Shown piece by piece: positions 62,540 to 64,000 of a stretch of 64,000 nt of DNA; the first letter of the stretch is position 1; each line of letters opens with the position of its first letter. The position numbers and the translations under genes were made by a program. The notes under the pieces were generated by a model that was not told the origin of the DNA, did no database searches, and saw only the letters and a program-made list of their open reading frames with translations. The stretch is from Rubrivivax gelatinosus IL144. Lineage in GTDB: Bacteria > Pseudomonadota > Gammaproteobacteria > Burkholderiales > Burkholderiaceae_C. The DNA lies in contig NC_017075.1 of NCBI RefSeq assembly GCF_000284255.1, positions 2,852,001 through 2,916,000 of the forward strand. The letters are read 5' to 3'.

Positions 62540-62614
62540 GATATGCTCCGTGTTGAATGTCGAGTGCCCCACGTTATCACACGGGGGCGAACCCGACTTG
62601 AAAAGCGGATTGCC

Positions 62615-63958
62615 TCAGGGGCTGCGTTCGTCGAAGGGATTCTTCGAGGAACGGAATTCGATCCGCATCGGCGTGCCGACGAGCTTGAAGTGCTCGCGGA
62701 AACGACCTTCGAGATAACGCTTGTAGGCGTCGGTGATGTGGTCCAGCGAGTTGCCGTGGATCACGACCAGCGGCGGATTCATGCCGCCCTGGTGGGCATA
62801 ACGCATCTTCGGCCGGAAAGCGCCTTCGCGCCGCGGGGCCTGGTGCTGCACGGCGTCGATCAGCAGGCGCGTCAGCACCGGCGTCGGCATCTTCACCGTC
62901 GCCGAGGCGTGGGCGTGCAGGATGGCCTTCCACAGCGCCGTGAGGCCGGTGCGCTTCTTCGCCGAGATCTGCAGCACCGGCGCGAACTTCAGGAACGCCA
63001 GGCGGCTCTCAATCGAGCGCTGCAGCTGCTGGCGCTGGTAGTCGTCGGTGGCGTCCCACTTGTTGAGCGCCAGCACGACAGCACGCCCGGACTCGAGCAC
63101 GTAACCGGCGATGTGCGCGTCCTGCTCGCTGACGCCGACGGTGGCGTCGACCATCAGCACGACGACGTTGGCGTCGGCGATGGCCTGCAGCGTCTTGACG
63201 ACCGAGAACTTCTCGATCGCCTCGAAGACCTTGCCCTTGCGGCGCAGGCCGGCGGTGTCGATCAGCTCGAAACGGCGGCCCTCGCGCTCCAGCGAGACCT
63301 TGATCGCGTCGCGCGTCGTGCCCGGTTGGTCGAACGCCACCAGGCGCTCCTCGCCCAGCCAGGCGTTGATCAGCGTCGACTTGCCGACGTTGGGCCGGCC
63401 GGCGACGGCCAGGCGGATCGGCGCGTCGGCATCGGGCTCGCCGCCCTCCTCGTCCTCGTCGCCGAAGTCGAAGTCCTCCAGCGCCGTCTCGAGCAGGCTG
63501 CGCACGCCCTGGCCGTGCGAGGCCGACAGCGGATGCGGCTCGCCGATGCCGAGCTCGTGGAACTCGGCCAGCAGCGGCGACTCGGCCATGCCTTCGGCCT
63601 TGTTGACCGCGAGGATGACCTTCTTCTGCTGCGTGCGCAGGAAGCGCGCGATGTCGTGGTCCTGGGCCGACAGGCCGGCACGCAGGTCGGTGACGAAGAC
63701 GACGACGTCAGCCTCGGCGACGGCCTGCTTGGTCTGCTTGGCCATCTCGGCGACGACGCCGCTGGGCTTCTCGGGCTCGAAGCCGCCGGTGTCGACGACG
63801 ATGAACTCGCGCCCGCCCAGGCGGGCGTCGCCGTAGTGGCGGTCACGCGTCAGGCCGGCGAAGTCGGCGACGATGGCGTCGCGGCTCTTCGTGATCCGGT
63901 TGAACAGCGTCGACTTGCCGACGTTCGGCCGCCCGACGAGCGCGATGACAGGTTTCAC
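62615..63958 (-). CDS. der: GTPase Der (EngA)
   Basis: Essential 50S-assembly GTPase with two tandem G domains. 447 residues: first Walker [13 protein letters not shown] at 9-20, second [14 protein letters not shown] in the middle, separated by an acidic linker ([14 protein letters not shown]), and a C-terminal KH-like domain ending [14 protein letters not shown]. The bamB stop lies 8 bp upstream. Confidence 0.98.
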   Translation of the reverse strand: MKPVIALVGRPNVGKSTLFNRITKSRDAIVADFAGLTRDRHYGDARLGGREFIVVDTGGFEPEKPSGVVAEMAKQTKQAVAEADVVVFVTDLRAGLSAQDHDIARFLRTQQKKVILAVNKAEGMAESPLLAEFHELGIGEPHPLSASHGQGVRSLLETALEDFDFGDEDEEGGEPDADAPIRLAVAGRPNVGKSTLINAWLGEERLVAFDQPGTTRDAIKVSLEREGRRFELIDTAGLRRKGKVFEAIEKFSVVKTLQAIADANVVVLMVDATVGVSEQDAHIAGYVLESGRAVVLALNKWDATDDYQRQQLQRSIESRLAFLKFAPVLQISAKKRTGLTALWKAILHAHASATVKMPTPVLTRLLIDAVQHQAPRREGAFRPKMRYAHQGGMNPPLVVIHGNSLDHITDAYKRYLEGRFREHFKLVGTPMRIEFRSSKNPFDERSP

Positions 63959-63966
63959 TCGCGACC

Positions 63967-64000
63967 TCAGTTCGGACGGAAGGCGTGCAGGCCGCCCTTG
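63967..64000 (-). CDS. bamB: BamB C-terminal end (outer membrane assembly lipoprotein), partial
   Basis: Only the last ten codons are visible (GGLHAFRPN and stop). This matches the C-terminus of the BamB beta-propeller, and bamB immediately upstream of der is conserved in this group. The identity rests on those residues plus context. Confidence 0.6.
   Translation of the reverse strand, partial: KGGLHAFRPN

Noticed and set aside
62540..62572. Longer Hfq starting at ATG 62572
   Set aside because: The extra 11 residues are not part of the Hfq family, and the GTG at 62539 has a better placed GGAG and the conserved N-terminus.

Overview
The window is a gene-dense, very GC-rich (visually about 70%) chromosomal segment of a betaproteobacterium in the order Burkholderiales. 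The gene orders rpsF-priB-rpsR-rplI-dnaB, rpsB to rnhB through the Bam/Lpx genes, bamB-der-hfq-hflXKC-hisZ-purA and ppsA/ppsR, the Lys/Ala-rich sigma-70 N-terminus and the H-NS type all fit the Rubrivivax/Leptothrix/Roseateles neighbourhood. That placement is inference from family resemblance; no search was run.

Layout. (a) 1-7.5 kb: the 3'-truncated helicase gene hrpA (minus), a VOC protein, argA, yggX, an iron-binding ABC periplasmic protein behind a Fur-like box, and an H-NS-type protein. (b) 7.6-15 kb: a large membrane c-di-GMP protein overlapping dnaG, then rpoD behind a good sigma-70 promoter and a structured 5' leader. (c) 15.2-23.8 kb: a cyclase-FHA protein, a single-domain response regulator and hemH in one run; hsp15-grpE-dnaK-dnaJ with two sigma-32-like promoters; a pseudo-receiver/TPR protein. 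(d) 23.8-28.1 kb (minus): a PA0069-type radical SAM gene behind a LexA-type box, then dnaB, and the rpsF-priB-rpsR-rplI operon with a clear terminator. (e) 28.2-33.8 kb: a sodium/solute symporter, ppsA, and divergent ppsR. (f) 33.8-48.7 kb: one long minus-strand cluster from rpsB through tsf, pyrH, frr, uppS, cdsA, dxr, rseP, bamA, skp, lpxD, fabZ, lpxA and lpxB to rnhB and a SpoU methylase, joining translation, isoprenoid and phospholipid synthesis, and outer-membrane and lipid A biogenesis. (g) 48.9-53.1 kb (plus): amidase, D-amino-acid dehydrogenase and NAD(P)HX repair. (h) 53-64 kb: rnr, a tRNA-Leu(CAG) with its own promoter and terminator, a phosphoribosyltransferase, purA, hisZ, DUF2065, hflC, hflK, hflX, hfq, der and the last codons of bamB.

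Most of the window is core housekeeping. No prophage, insertion sequence, CRISPR array or obvious defence system is visible. The unusual signals are regulatory or structural: an rpoD leader with a 43-codon ORF and four segments that can pair as 1:2, 2:3 or 3:4; a palindromic repeat read in frame inside hrpA; a LexA box before a radical SAM gene that lacks a canonical start codon; a Fur-like box before an orphan iron-binding protein; a partial duplication of the 3' end of rpoD; degenerate signalling domains; and an EF-hand-like loop in the symporter. The only stretch longer than 300 bases without an established gene is the rpoD leader (12396-12728).
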